Under the pieces are notes generated by a model. The model did not search any database. It was not told the origin of the DNA and saw only the letters and a list, made by a program, of their open reading frames with translations. From NCBI GenBank assembly GCA_964425215.1, contig CAYRLW010000014.1, positions 4,768-68,767 on the forward strand: a stretch of 64,000 nt of DNA. Reading direction: 5' to 3'. The position numbers and the translations under genes were made by a program. The stretch is from CAYRLW01 sp964425215 (GTDB taxonomy: Bacteria; Spirochaetota; Spirochaetia; Treponematales; Breznakiellaceae). This document shows, piece by piece, positions 43,875-52,256 of this stretch (its first letter is position 1; each line of letters opens with the position of its first letter).

Positions 43875-45541
43875 TGTCTCGATCGCGCGGTCCTAGCCCC
43901 TTCGATATCCTCGCCGGTCTGTTTCCTGAGAACCCTGGTCGGGAACCCGCGCCAGAGGTTCATCGCTCACCTAACGGCGCTGAGCCGCCAACTTCGACGC
44001 GGCCCTCCCCTCCTTTCGTCGCTGCGTCATCGAAGCAACCCAAGTCGGCTCGCAATACAGCGATGCACAAGTCCACCCACCCGAGCGTCAAGCCTCATGG
44101 CGGCCGGGCTTTTGCTTATGTGAAGCCTGGTCGCCTGACCCCGAAGCTGGCTGAAACCAAGAAGCAGGTGTCCGCGCCAGCCCCCAGAGGCCCGGAACAG
44201 CTAAGCGGCGCCGCAGCGCTTCGTCATGTTCTTGATCGCGTCGACCTAGCCGCCCTTCATGGTAAAGCCCAGCCTGCGATCCAGATTTGCTCCGAAACCC
44301 ACGACGCCGTCACCGACCTTGTGAAGCGCGGCGCAGCCATTTTCACGCAAGCCCCTGATCCGGATCTGATGGGATATCGAGTGGGTCTGGATTTCGGCAC
44401 CAGCGCGACAAAGGTGGTGGTGTGCAGCGATGCGGCCGATGTCGACTATGCAATGGAGGTTCCTCCTGACCTTCAAGTCGAGGAACATGGACGCCGTCAG
44501 CAGCACCTCTGGCGCACCTGCGTCTGGTTCGATGACGCCAAACAGTTGTTTCGGCTGGCGCCATCCGACACGACGCGACCCATCTTCGGTTTCAAGACCG
44601 GCCTCATCCAAGGCGACGGACGACGCATGCTCTCCCCCGGCATATCGCACACCGCCGCCTCAACCGCCTACTTGGCGCTTCTCATCGCCTATATCATCGG
44701 AATGGACGCCGACCGCCTTGAACGTCAAGGTGGGCTAAAGCGTCACTATTCACGCTTCCATATCGGCGTGCCCGTCGCCTCTTTGGAGGAAGACGAACGG
44801 GTCGCTGGCTTCCATCGCGTCGTTCAAGCTGCCTTCGTTCTTGCACCGAGTGCGGATGCGCTAACGCTCGATGCCGTGACGGCCGCGCTGCGCCAAGAGT
44901 TAGGCCCAACGGAAACCCACGCCCACACCCCCTACCAGTTGTTCGAAGAACTCGCAGGTGTAGTAGCCGGTTACATGCTCACTCCTGAGCGATCCGCGGG
45001 GCCACACATCATTGTGGACGTGGGCGCAGCGACATTGGACGTGGCGACTTTCTTCATCCCTGATGGGGAAAACCCCCTAGAGGTTTATGAATCGGGCGTC
45101 GAACTATTGGGAGCCCAAGCGCTTGATTGCGCGATGGCAGCACAAATCCCGGCTTCGACCTTCGGCGCGGCGTGCCAAGAGCACACCCGACACATCCTCT
45201 CAAAGACCTTCCGGACCAAGGATTATGCTTTTCTTCCGGGACCAGGAAATCCATCCAAGCCGATGATTTATGTCGGAGGCGGTCGAAAAACGTCTCTTCA
45301 TCAATCGACTTACGAGGGCTACGCTAAGGCGTTCCTAGCCCCAATGCGATCTCCGGGCGTCGGGCGCTGGCTGGAACGTAACGTTGAAACCGACCAGGAA
45401 CGACTTCTTTTGGCTTGGGGACTGGCGCAAGATCCTGGTGCCGACGCCATCCCCCGCATTCGCCCTCCTTCTCAGGTCGTTCCAGTACTGCGGCGCACCA
45501 AAGACTGGGAGGGTAGGTTCATCGGTCCCGAGGCTTGCTAA
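43874..45541 (+). CDS. Hsp70/actin-like ATPase coupled to the SNF2 helicase
   Basis: The 555-residue protein has a disordered, Pro/Ser/Lys-rich first ~110 residues, a helical linker, and then an actin/Hsp70 fold. It shows phosphate-1 GLDFGTSATKVVV (171-183), phosphate-2 VDVGAATLDVATFF (~381) and an adenosine-type VGGGRKT (~467). There is no DnaK-like substrate domain. The ATG overlaps the helicase stop (TGATG), a sign of stoichiometric partnership. It could act as an ATP-driven switch, sensor or filament for the helicase. I know of no named system consisting of this pair. Confidence 0.85.
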   Translation: MSRSRGPSPFDILAGLFPENPGREPAPEVHRSPNGAEPPTSTRPSPPFVAASSKQPKSARNTAMHKSTHPSVKPHGGRAFAYVKPGRLTPKLAETKKQVSAPAPRGPEQLSGAAALRHVLDRVDLAALHGKAQPAIQICSETHDAVTDLVKRGAAIFTQAPDPDLMGYRVGLDFGTSATKVVVCSDAADVDYAMEVPPDLQVEEHGRRQQHLWRTCVWFDDAKQLFRLAPSDTTRPIFGFKTGLIQGDGRRMLSPGISHTAASTAYLALLIAYIIGMDADRLERQGGLKRHYSRFHIGVPVASLEEDERVAGFHRVVQAAFVLAPSADALTLDAVTAALRQELGPTETHAHTPYQLFEELAGVVAGYMLTPERSAGPHIIVDVGAATLDVATFFIPDGENPLEVYESGVELLGAQALDCAMAAQIPASTFGAACQEHTRHILSKTFRTKDYAFLPGPGNPSKPMIYVGGGRKTSLHQSTYEGYAKAFLAPMRSPGVGRWLERNVETDQERLLLAWGLAQDPGADAIPRIRPPSQVVPVLRRTKDWEGRFIGPEAC

Positions 45542-45687
45542 CCGCACGCCCTCTCCACGCACCATCGCAAACCAAAGCCTTTCATATCATCGTCTATCAT
45601 TGATTTAGTCGGCGCTTCTCCGGCACACCACGCTAAAGCGACGCCGTCCCCGAATTTTTATACCTGTCATCAAGACGGGAGGAATTT

Positions 45688-48525
45688 ATGAGTCTTAGCC
45701 TGCTGACCGATCCCGCGGCCGTTGACGCCGCTATGGACGAATACGACACCCTCGGAGGCGAAGCCTTCCGAACCAAATATGGTTTCAGCAAAGCCAGAAA
45801 CTGGTTCGTCGTGCGGGGCGGGAAGCTCTATGATTCAAAGGCTGTCGCCGGCGTCGCCGTGGGCAAACAACATCCCGATCGAGGGCCACTAACGCCAGTG
45901 GATTTCAGCGGCGGCGAGAGCACCGTAAAGCGGGTTCTCGAAGGTCTGGGATTCACGATCTGGTCGAGCGAAGCGACCTCGCCATTTCGTTCCGAAGACG
46001 CCTTGGCGTTGGTGCGCGCGGCCTGGGGATCAGAGGGCGCTTTGGTCAAATACATGGCGGTCTGGCGCACATCATCCGGCCGAGAACTCGCGCTCCAATT
46101 AGAGCAAGAATCCGTTCGGGTATGGACTGAGTTGGAAGCGCCCGCCCACGTGGCCCCCTCCACGCATTATGGGCCCGGAGAATCCCGACACAGCGCTTTG
46201 GCCGCCAACGCCCCTCGTCTCGCTCAACCTCATTCGGCCTGGTTGACGGTGGTGGCGGCTCCAGCCGCCCTCGAGCAGTTGCTAAGCTGGTACGCTGAAG
46301 CGCCCTTGAGCAGCTTGAACCTCAGCGCTCTTGAGAACCTGAAAACGATCTTCAAGCGCGAAATGAAGGAGTTCGAGACCTTCGCCCAACCGGGTGAAAT
46401 CTATCTCGAAAATGAGCGCCATTATAAAGATGAACTGGCGGCCCTGTTTCAGGCTGAAGTCCTCCCTTTGGTCGCTGATGAACTTTCGGACGCCGAGGCC
46501 GGTGCCCTCGCCACAGCCTACTATCGGATTCTCACCCGCAAGCTCCAAGCCGCCAATCGCCCTCAAAATCTGATCGGTTGGCAGGCGGTCGATCGCCTAA
46601 AACCAATCGATGAGTCACGTTCGGCGCGGCTAGGGCGGGCGCTAAACGCCCTTCTCAGCCCGGACGGTGTCGCCATCGACCGCCTGGACACCTTTATTGT
46701 CAAAGCTGGCGAAGCGTTCCGCGAAGCTGGCGCTTCGGGACCGCAAGGCATCGCCCGTTTCCTGGGGTCGTGCGCCCTGATGTTACAAGACCCTGACGCC
46801 TTCGTCGCCATCCGAACGGATCTCTACGAACGAGGTCTACAGCGGCTCAAGGGACAGAAATTCCCGCCCTACGGCGACGAAGCCGCCCGCGTTCGCGCCG
46901 CACTGGCGCTCACAGAAGAGGTGCGCGAAGCGCTAATCGACGCCAACTGGCACCCTCGGGATTTCATCGACATTCAGAGCTTTTTGTGGGTCAGCCTGAT
47001 GCATGAAGGTGCCCAGCAGGACGGCATGGTCTTCGCCCATGAGATGTCTACCTTCCTCGACCGCTTCCGCGATGTTCGCGAGACGCCGTTCAAAACGGTT
47101 CCCGACCTTTGGGCGACCATGGGGCGGCTGAAGACAAGACTTGAAACCCTTCCGAGCGTGACGGCACGAGCCCACCTCAAAATCGACTGGAGTCTGGGCA
47201 AAGGCGTGTGGGCTTCAGTGCCCTGGATCGCCATTATGGACGAGCGGGAAACCATCTCGACCCAAAGCGGCGTCTATGTCGTCTTCCTTGTAAGTCGTGA
47301 CCTCTCCGTGGTGCATCTATGCCTCGCGCAAGGGACGACGGCGCTGGTCGCCGAGCATAAGGCGTCCGGCGCCTTGCCAATTCTTCGTGGACGCTCCGAG
47401 CAGTTCCGCGCACTCACTGCGGAGTTGGCCGCCGAAGGCTATCGCCTGGATGGCGAGATGAACCTCGGAGCCGATGGTTGGCGCGCCCTGAGCTACGAAG
47501 CCAGCTGTATCGCCCATTTACCTTTGGCGTCCGACGACCTTCCCAGCGACGAGGCCCTCAACATTGCTTTGGAGCCGCTGTTGGTCGGATACGAACGCAT
47601 TCTAAAGGATCGGGACGCAGATCTGGCGCGTCAACCGAGCCTTGCGCCCTATACGATCGACGACGCCTTAGACGGCCTTTTCATGGAGCGCGCGGAGTTT
47701 GAGCGCATTCTGGCGATTTGGCGCGACAAGAAGAACATGGTGCTCCAGGGCGCGCCAGGCGTTGGCAAGTCCTTCATCGCCCGACGCCTTGCCTACACCC
47801 TGATGGGGCAAAAAGATCCATCTCGGGTCGAAGTCGTCCAGTTCCACCAGTCCTACGGATACGAAGACTTCGTGCAGGGCTACCGCCCGACCGCCGACGG
47901 CGGGTTTGAACTTAGGGACGGCGTCTTCCATCGCTTTTGCGAGCGCGCACGCCAGCAACCCAGCGTGCCCCATGTCTTCATTATCGACGAGATCAACCGA
48001 GGCAATCTTTCAAAGATCTTCGGGGAGCTCATGCTTCTCATTGAGCATGACAAACGCCATTCCGACTGGGCCGCCCGCCTAGCTTACGCCTCTGAAACAT
48101 GTGACAATTTTCATGTGCCAGACAACGTATGGCTGCTCGGCATGATGAACACGGCCGACCGCTCGCTCTCTTTGGTCGACTACGCCCTGCGCCGACGCTT
48201 TGCGTTTGTCACCTTGAAACCTGGTTTCATGTCCCCCGGATTTGGTGCCCACCTGGCGGCGGCCGGCGCCCCTCCGGCCATCATCGCGGCGATTATTCAA
48301 GGCATGCAGGAACTCAACGCCGCCATCGGCGAAGATCGCGTCAATCTTGGTCCGGGCTTCCAGATCGGCCATAGTTTCTTCACGCCGTCAAAAACGCAAA
48401 ACGTAGGAACCGACTGGTTTGAGCGCGTTGTGGAGACAGAGATCCGCCCGCTCCTCGAGGAGTACTGGTTCGACGCGCCCGATCGGGCTGATGAATGGCG
48501 CGCGCGGCTCCTGGGCCATCTATGA
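45688..48525 (+). CDS. mcrB: McrB-like GTPase with extra N-terminal head domain
   Basis: The 945-residue protein is about twice the length of E. coli McrB. Residues 1-~95 (AMDEYDTLGGEAFRTKYGFSKARNW to LYDSKAVAGVA and DFSGGESTVKRVLEGLGF) resemble the N-terminal head domain of ScoMcrA-like nucleases. A helical region follows, then a DUF3578 (MrcB) domain near 480-640 (GKGVWASVPWIAIMDERETISTQSGVYVVFL). The AAA+ motor has GAPGVGKS (~689), the McrB signature IIDEINRGNLSKIFGE (~764) and MNTADRSLSLVDYALRRRF (~819). It recognises modified DNA and drives McrC. A strong GGGAGGAATTT precedes the ATG. Confidence 0.93.
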   Translation: MSLSLLTDPAAVDAAMDEYDTLGGEAFRTKYGFSKARNWFVVRGGKLYDSKAVAGVAVGKQHPDRGPLTPVDFSGGESTVKRVLEGLGFTIWSSEATSPFRSEDALALVRAAWGSEGALVKYMAVWRTSSGRELALQLEQESVRVWTELEAPAHVAPSTHYGPGESRHSALAANAPRLAQPHSAWLTVVAAPAALEQLLSWYAEAPLSSLNLSALENLKTIFKREMKEFETFAQPGEIYLENERHYKDELAALFQAEVLPLVADELSDAEAGALATAYYRILTRKLQAANRPQNLIGWQAVDRLKPIDESRSARLGRALNALLSPDGVAIDRLDTFIVKAGEAFREAGASGPQGIARFLGSCALMLQDPDAFVAIRTDLYERGLQRLKGQKFPPYGDEAARVRAALALTEEVREALIDANWHPRDFIDIQSFLWVSLMHEGAQQDGMVFAHEMSTFLDRFRDVRETPFKTVPDLWATMGRLKTRLETLPSVTARAHLKIDWSLGKGVWASVPWIAIMDERETISTQSGVYVVFLVSRDLSVVHLCLAQGTTALVAEHKASGALPILRGRSEQFRALTAELAAEGYRLDGEMNLGADGWRALSYEASCIAHLPLASDDLPSDEALNIALEPLLVGYERILKDRDADLARQPSLAPYTIDDALDGLFMERAEFERILAIWRDKKNMVLQGAPGVGKSFIARRLAYTLMGQKDPSRVEVVQFHQSYGYEDFVQGYRPTADGGFELRDGVFHRFCERARQQPSVPHVFIIDEINRGNLSKIFGELMLLIEHDKRHSDWAARLAYASETCDNFHVPDNVWLLGMMNTADRSLSLVDYALRRRFAFVTLKPGFMSPGFGAHLAAAGAPPAIIAAIIQGMQELNAAIGEDRVNLGPGFQIGHSFFTPSKTQNVGTDWFERVVETEIRPLLEEYWFDAPDRADEWRARLLGHL

Positions 48526-49592
48526 CGATCCCGATCCGCAACCTTTACTACCTGTTTTGTTACGCTTGGCAGCGGTTTCCGGACGGCTTCATGGCCGACG
48601 TCGGCTTGGATGGCTCACCGGACCTCCCCAACCTGCTTGCGCGGATCCTCGTTTGTGATGCTCACCGACTTCTTCGGCGAGGCCTCGATCGAGGCTATGT
48701 GTCATTCGTGGAAGAAAATCGCGCGCCTCGCGGACGCCTGTTGCTCGATCAAGTCGTGAAACAGCAAACGCTTCGGCGCGGAGCCGTCATCTGCGCGGTA
48801 GACGAACTGACGCCTGACGTGCTGCACAATCAGATCATCAAAGCGACATGCCGGCGCCTCGCCCTCACCCGCGGCCTCGATCCAAGTTTGACCCACGAGC
48901 TCAGCGTGATCGTTCAGCGCCTGCACGCCGTCTCCGATCGCAAGCTCGACGCCGGCATCTTTGGGCGCGTCCAGTTGTCCCGGAACACAGGTCAATACCG
49001 TCCGCTCGTACGGTTATGCGAAATGATTTTCAAGGCGCAGTTGCCCGATGAGCAGGGTGAGGGCTCGAACTTCGCCGATATTCTCTCCGATGAAACAGTA
49101 ATGTCCGCTGTTTTTGAAGATTTCCTACGAAATTTCTACCAACGCCACTTGGTGGGCTTCAGCGTTGCTCGTGAAATCATGACCTGGGATGCGTTGCCCA
49201 TGGACGAGGGCTCTCAGGGTCGATTGCCGGTGATGGAAACTGACATCACCCTGCGATCACGCGCCCGCACCATCGTGATGGACGCGAAATTCTACAAAGA
49301 GATGCTCGTCTCCCGCGGCGGCCTCGGGAAAATACGCTCTGGCCATCTCTATCAACTGCTCGCCTATCTCGAACACGCCGGAGCCCGCTCACCGCATCTG
49401 CCGAGCGACGGCGCCCTTATCTATCCCGCGGTCGACGAGCCGATTGCCCTTCGCTATCGTCTGCGTGGCCATGAGGTTCTGGTGAAGTCCGTCGATCTCA
49501 CGCGTGCCCATTGGCAAGACATCCATGATGAGCTTCTCGCCATTCCCCATAGTTTTGGGGAGCCCTCCTCCGTCGGTTGGCTTGCGGCGTGA
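48522..49592 (+). CDS. mcrC: McrC-like PD-(D/E)XK endonuclease subunit
   Basis: ATG at 48522 overlaps the mcrB stop (ATGA). The 356-residue protein starts with the McrC hallmark IPIRNLYYLFCYAW. It carries the nuclease core LPVMETDITLRSRARTIVMDAKFYKE, in which D (TD) and D-A-K are the metal-binding residues. Between them and the N-terminus is the usual helical part (SDETVMSAVFEDFLRNFYQRHL). McrC cuts DNA when the McrB ring translocates. The catalytic residues look intact. Confidence 0.95.
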   Translation: MTIPIRNLYYLFCYAWQRFPDGFMADVGLDGSPDLPNLLARILVCDAHRLLRRGLDRGYVSFVEENRAPRGRLLLDQVVKQQTLRRGAVICAVDELTPDVLHNQIIKATCRRLALTRGLDPSLTHELSVIVQRLHAVSDRKLDAGIFGRVQLSRNTGQYRPLVRLCEMIFKAQLPDEQGEGSNFADILSDETVMSAVFEDFLRNFYQRHLVGFSVAREIMTWDALPMDEGSQGRLPVMETDITLRSRARTIVMDAKFYKEMLVSRGGLGKIRSGHLYQLLAYLEHAGARSPHLPSDGALIYPAVDEPIALRYRLRGHEVLVKSVDLTRAHWQDIHDELLAIPHSFGEPSSVGWLAA

Positions 49593-49879
49593 ATCCTTCA
49601 ATTGTGATGCAGGTTGAAGTTCGCGACCATGTTCTATGGATCCGTCACATCGTCGGAGCCGACTCGGTTAAGGTCTGGCTAGAGCAGGTTCCCGAAGGTG
49701 CCTGCGTCCGCCTCGTCGTCGATGGGACCACCGGCGATTGGCGAAAGATGGACAACGGCAAAGATGGTCGGCCTACGCCAGGCTTCAAACCAATGACTGA
49801 GCCTAGCCGATCGCGCTGGCACGCCCTGCAAGCCATGAGGGGCTCACACGTCAGCTTCACCATCCATGACGGCGACTAA
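49589..49879 (+). CDS. Small protein coupled to McrBC
   Basis: GTG at 49589 overlaps the mcrC stop (GTGA); ATG 49607 is the alternative and has no ribosome site. The product has ~96 residues, with strands QVEVRDHVLWIRHIVGADSVKVWLEQ and ending RGSHVSFTIHDGD. It is small, beta-rich and lacks a membrane or export signal. Its tight coupling suggests an accessory of the McrBC complex or an inhibitor. No family recognised. Confidence 0.65.
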   Translation: MNPSIVMQVEVRDHVLWIRHIVGADSVKVWLEQVPEGACVRLVVDGTTGDWRKMDNGKDGRPTPGFKPMTEPSRSRWHALQAMRGSHVSFTIHDGD

Positions 49880-49890
49880 ATAATCCGATG

Positions 49891-49910
49891 ACCGAGCCAG
49901 GGTGCTCGGT
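49891..49910 (+). terminator. Hairpin after the McrBC unit
   Basis: ACCGAGC (49891-49897) pairs with GCTCGGT (49904-49910) across a 6-base loop, 11 bases after the stop at 49879. It is followed by TGAATCTG, a poor T-tract, so read-through into the next gene is likely. Confidence 0.5.
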
Positions 49911-49946
49911 TGAATCTGCATTGGCATTGAGCGCGAGGGAGCCTTC

Positions 49947-50600
49947 ATGGCGTTCATCATAAAATGTGATCCGTTTCCGCTTCATCGATCAGGGCGCGTC
50001 CTCTTATCCGCCAAGCGCTATAAGGCAGCAGCCCCCTCTGAAGGCGATGCCCTGTTCCTCTGGTTCTCGGAGGCAGCCGGTGGTGCGGGTCTCGCCGGTC
50101 ACGGTGTCGTGCAGGCCGTCGGTGACTCAGACCCGATCGACATCGCTGTCCTGATCGAAGCAACGGCTCCCCCACGCCCGCTCAACAAGTCGCACGTCGC
50201 GCCCTATCGCGACACCGACGTTGGCGGCGCTATCGCCGGGCTCGCCGGCAAGCTCTTCCGGCACGCCCTGAACAAGGTGGCTGCCCTAGAGAGCGACGAA
50301 GCCGCTTTCCTCTTCGCACGTTGGACGGGAGCCGGCCGAGGGTCACGTTATGATCCTCTCGCGCACTGGCTTGGCGAGCAGATTCATCAAGAGTTGATCG
50401 TGTCATTTGAAGACATAGAGGTTGTCTTAGGCGGCCCCCTTCCCGCCAGCGCCGATCAGCCGCAATGGTGGGCCAATACGACGAAGACACACACGAATGT
50501 TCAGCGCGATGCTTGGAGAGCCGCCGGTTACGAAGCCTTTCTTCTGAAGGGTCAGGGCAAGGTGAGATTTGTAAAAGCGGCAGAGGCGCCTTCCTCATGA
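49947..50600 (+). CDS. PUA/EVE-like and DUF7662 fusion protein
   Basis: The 217-residue protein has two parts. Residues 1-~75 (LLSAKRYKAAAPSEGDALFLWFSEAAGGAGLAGHGVVQAV) resemble a PUA-superfamily (EVE-like) fold, the kind that reads modified bases. Residues ~148-210 (FEDIEVVLGGPLPASADQPQWWANTT and QRDAWRAAGYEAFLL) match the DUF7662 pattern with its WWAN and AW-GYEA residues. Both parts are seen in defence islands. Next to McrBC it could help recognise modified phage DNA; this is inference. GAGGGAGCC precedes the ATG. Confidence 0.75.
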   Translation: MAFIIKCDPFPLHRSGRVLLSAKRYKAAAPSEGDALFLWFSEAAGGAGLAGHGVVQAVGDSDPIDIAVLIEATAPPRPLNKSHVAPYRDTDVGGAIAGLAGKLFRHALNKVAALESDEAAFLFARWTGAGRGSRYDPLAHWLGEQIHQELIVSFEDIEVVLGGPLPASADQPQWWANTTKTHTNVQRDAWRAAGYEAFLLKGQGKVRFVKAAEAPSS

Positions 50601-50613
50601 CCCGTTCCCGCCT

Positions 50614-51321
50614 TTGAAGGCCATCGCCCCTATCATCCTCGATCGCCACCGACTGGACGACGACGAAGTGCGAAAGCGTGGCGGCGACGCGATCCAATTG
50701 CGATTGAGGCAGCAAGGGGTCCAGGCTGAACTCTCCGACCAGACCGCCGCCCTTCTTTGGGACACGGCGATGGACGTCGCATGCAAGGGCGCGGCCTGGC
50801 GAGCGCGCCAAGGGTCTCGAAAAGCGATGCGAACCAAGCCTTCCGAAGACCCCGTCCTGCGTCGCTGTACGCGCGTCGTCGCTATGGTGCACGAACTTCA
50901 CAAGGTCGGGTATCAGCGCCTGCGCATTCTCCCCTTCTGGTCCCCCAGCGGCGCGCATTGGCGATGCGCCATCACCCATGCCGCCAACGTTGAAGCCGAT
51001 GGCTTCACCTTAAAAGCGTTTGACGAGCGTGCGGGCGACATCGCCGTCTATTCGTCATCGATGGGATGCGACTACTTCAACTGGAGCGATCAACGTAAAG
51101 CGACAGCCCGCGAACTGGCGGTCACGTTTCTTAGCCGTTTCCCGAAACTGGCCGACCTTAGCCAGGGCCGAGACTGGCTCTACGCCGGTTGGATGACCGA
51201 TTTTCTTGGGCAGATGGAAGCAGGAGACCAGCAGGGCCTGATAGGTTTCCTCGCGGATTATCCCGTAGATCCCCGGACGATTGAACCCTGGCTCCCTCCG
51301 CCACCGTTCCTCGCCACGTAA
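50614..51321 (+). CDS. Unknown defence-island protein with an abnormal start
   Basis: The frame encodes 235 residues from a TTG at 50614. It is helical at first (DEVRKRGGDAIQLRLRQQGVQAELSDQTAALLWDTAMDVACKGAAWRA) with a beta part (GYQRLRILPFWSPSGAHWRCAITHA, DIAVYSSSMGCDYFNW). An ATG at 50597 overlaps the previous stop (ATGA), as is usual in this convoy, but its frame ends after six codons (MTRSRL). One extra T in the TTT at 50613-50615 would join it to this frame. Either TTG is the true start or one base was lost here. No family recognised. Confidence 0.65.
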   Translation: MKAIAPIILDRHRLDDDEVRKRGGDAIQLRLRQQGVQAELSDQTAALLWDTAMDVACKGAAWRARQGSRKAMRTKPSEDPVLRRCTRVVAMVHELHKVGYQRLRILPFWSPSGAHWRCAITHAANVEADGFTLKAFDERAGDIAVYSSSMGCDYFNWSDQRKATARELAVTFLSRFPKLADLSQGRDWLYAGWMTDFLGQMEAGDQQGLIGFLADYPVDPRTIEPWLPPPPFLAT

Positions 51322-51385
51322 GCAAGACAGACGGAACAGAACGCGCCGAGCGGGCGCCGAGCTCCCTAATCAAAGCGCTCACTGC

Positions 51386-51847
51386 TTAGGAACGAGAGCG
51401 ACGCCATTCCCACGGCGCTTGAAAGTCTCCAGCCCAAAGCCCCTTACGGCCGCTTTGGGCATGGTCCTGATCTACCTCATACGCGCGCCCACTATAGCGT
51501 GAGTAATCAAGCGCCCAACCTTGGCGCACCATCCAGGCTCCGAGATCCGATCCCGCAACTGAGCAACGTGCGACGATCCGTCGATAACGATCTGGCCGCC
51601 CTACCGGACGGCAGCTGACGGTGCGCTGGCCGACATAGTCCGACAGCGCATTCGCCGCCACCTGGCCACAGCGATAGGGTCGCCCGCCCTGGCGGCACGG
51701 CTGACGCGCTTCAGGTGCGTCCACACCCCACAACCTAACGCGCTGTTCGGCGATCTCCAGCGTGTCGCCATCAATCACGGACGCCCGACCGACAAGGGAA
51801 CCCGGGGCCGCTGAAAGCGCGGTCGCCACGACTAACAAAATCAGCAT
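51386..51847 (-). CDS. Secreted staphylococcal-nuclease-like protein
   Basis: The 153-residue protein has a short signal peptide (MLILLVVATALSAAPGS) and the SNase fold: RASVIDGDTLEIAEQRVRLWGVDAPEA, with the DGDT and R-W-G-x-DAPE residues that bind calcium and phosphate. Further on are YRRIVARCSVAGSDLGAWMVRQGWALDY and GRKGLWAG. Catalytic Asp and Arg look present. It would cut DNA or RNA outside the cytoplasm. It is convergent with the defence convoy and marks its right border. Confidence 0.9.
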   Translation of the reverse strand: MLILLVVATALSAAPGSLVGRASVIDGDTLEIAEQRVRLWGVDAPEARQPCRQGGRPYRCGQVAANALSDYVGQRTVSCRPVGRPDRYRRIVARCSVAGSDLGAWMVRQGWALDYSRYSGRAYEVDQDHAQSGRKGLWAGDFQAPWEWRRSRS

Positions 51848-51852
51848 AGATT

Positions 51853-52209
51853 CTAGCCCAGTACCGCCTTGATCGCTGAAATCGTAACCCTTCCCCGGTC
51901 GATCGCGTCGCCAAAATCACTGCCCAACCACGCGAAGGCCTCGGTAGAGGCCGGCATGATCAGGAAGCCCCGCGCGCGGAAACGCTCGATAAGAGCCTCT
52001 GGCAGAACCGCCTTAGGGTGAGCTTGCACACCCAGTCGAAACTGGCCTTCGGCCACGCTGGCCCAAAATCGAAACCCCTGTGCCGGGCCAGGCTCGGCGA
52101 GCGGATAGCGGCCATTTGGCCCGCCGGCGACGACTTTTAGATCTAGGGCTTCCAATAGCCGACCAGCGTCGTTTGACATCCTATCGCCTCCCAGCTGCTT
52201 TTCTAGCAT
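51853..52209 (-). CDS. Small hypothetical protein
   Basis: AAGGAGG lies 8 bases before the ATG at 52209, which fixes the start. The 118-residue protein has a helical N-terminus (MLEKQLGGDRMSNDAGRLLEALDLKVVAGG), a middle beta part (FRFWASVAEGQFRLGVQAH) and the ending DAIDRGRVTISAIKAVLG. No known motif or export signal. It probably follows the gene at 52257 in one transcript, 47 bases apart. Confidence 0.62.
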   Translation of the reverse strand: MLEKQLGGDRMSNDAGRLLEALDLKVVAGGPNGRYPLAEPGPAQGFRFWASVAEGQFRLGVQAHPKAVLPEALIERFRARGFLIMPASTEAFAWLGSDFGDAIDRGRVTISAIKAVLG

Positions 52210-52256
52210 CGAGGTCTCCTCCTTGCGATCGCACCTTCCTTGTTGCGTCTTGACCG

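Noticed and set aside
40782..45541. DISARM or Dpd system based on the SNF2 helicase
   Set aside because: No DrmA, DrmB, DISARM methyltransferase, or Dpd base-insertion genes occur in the window.
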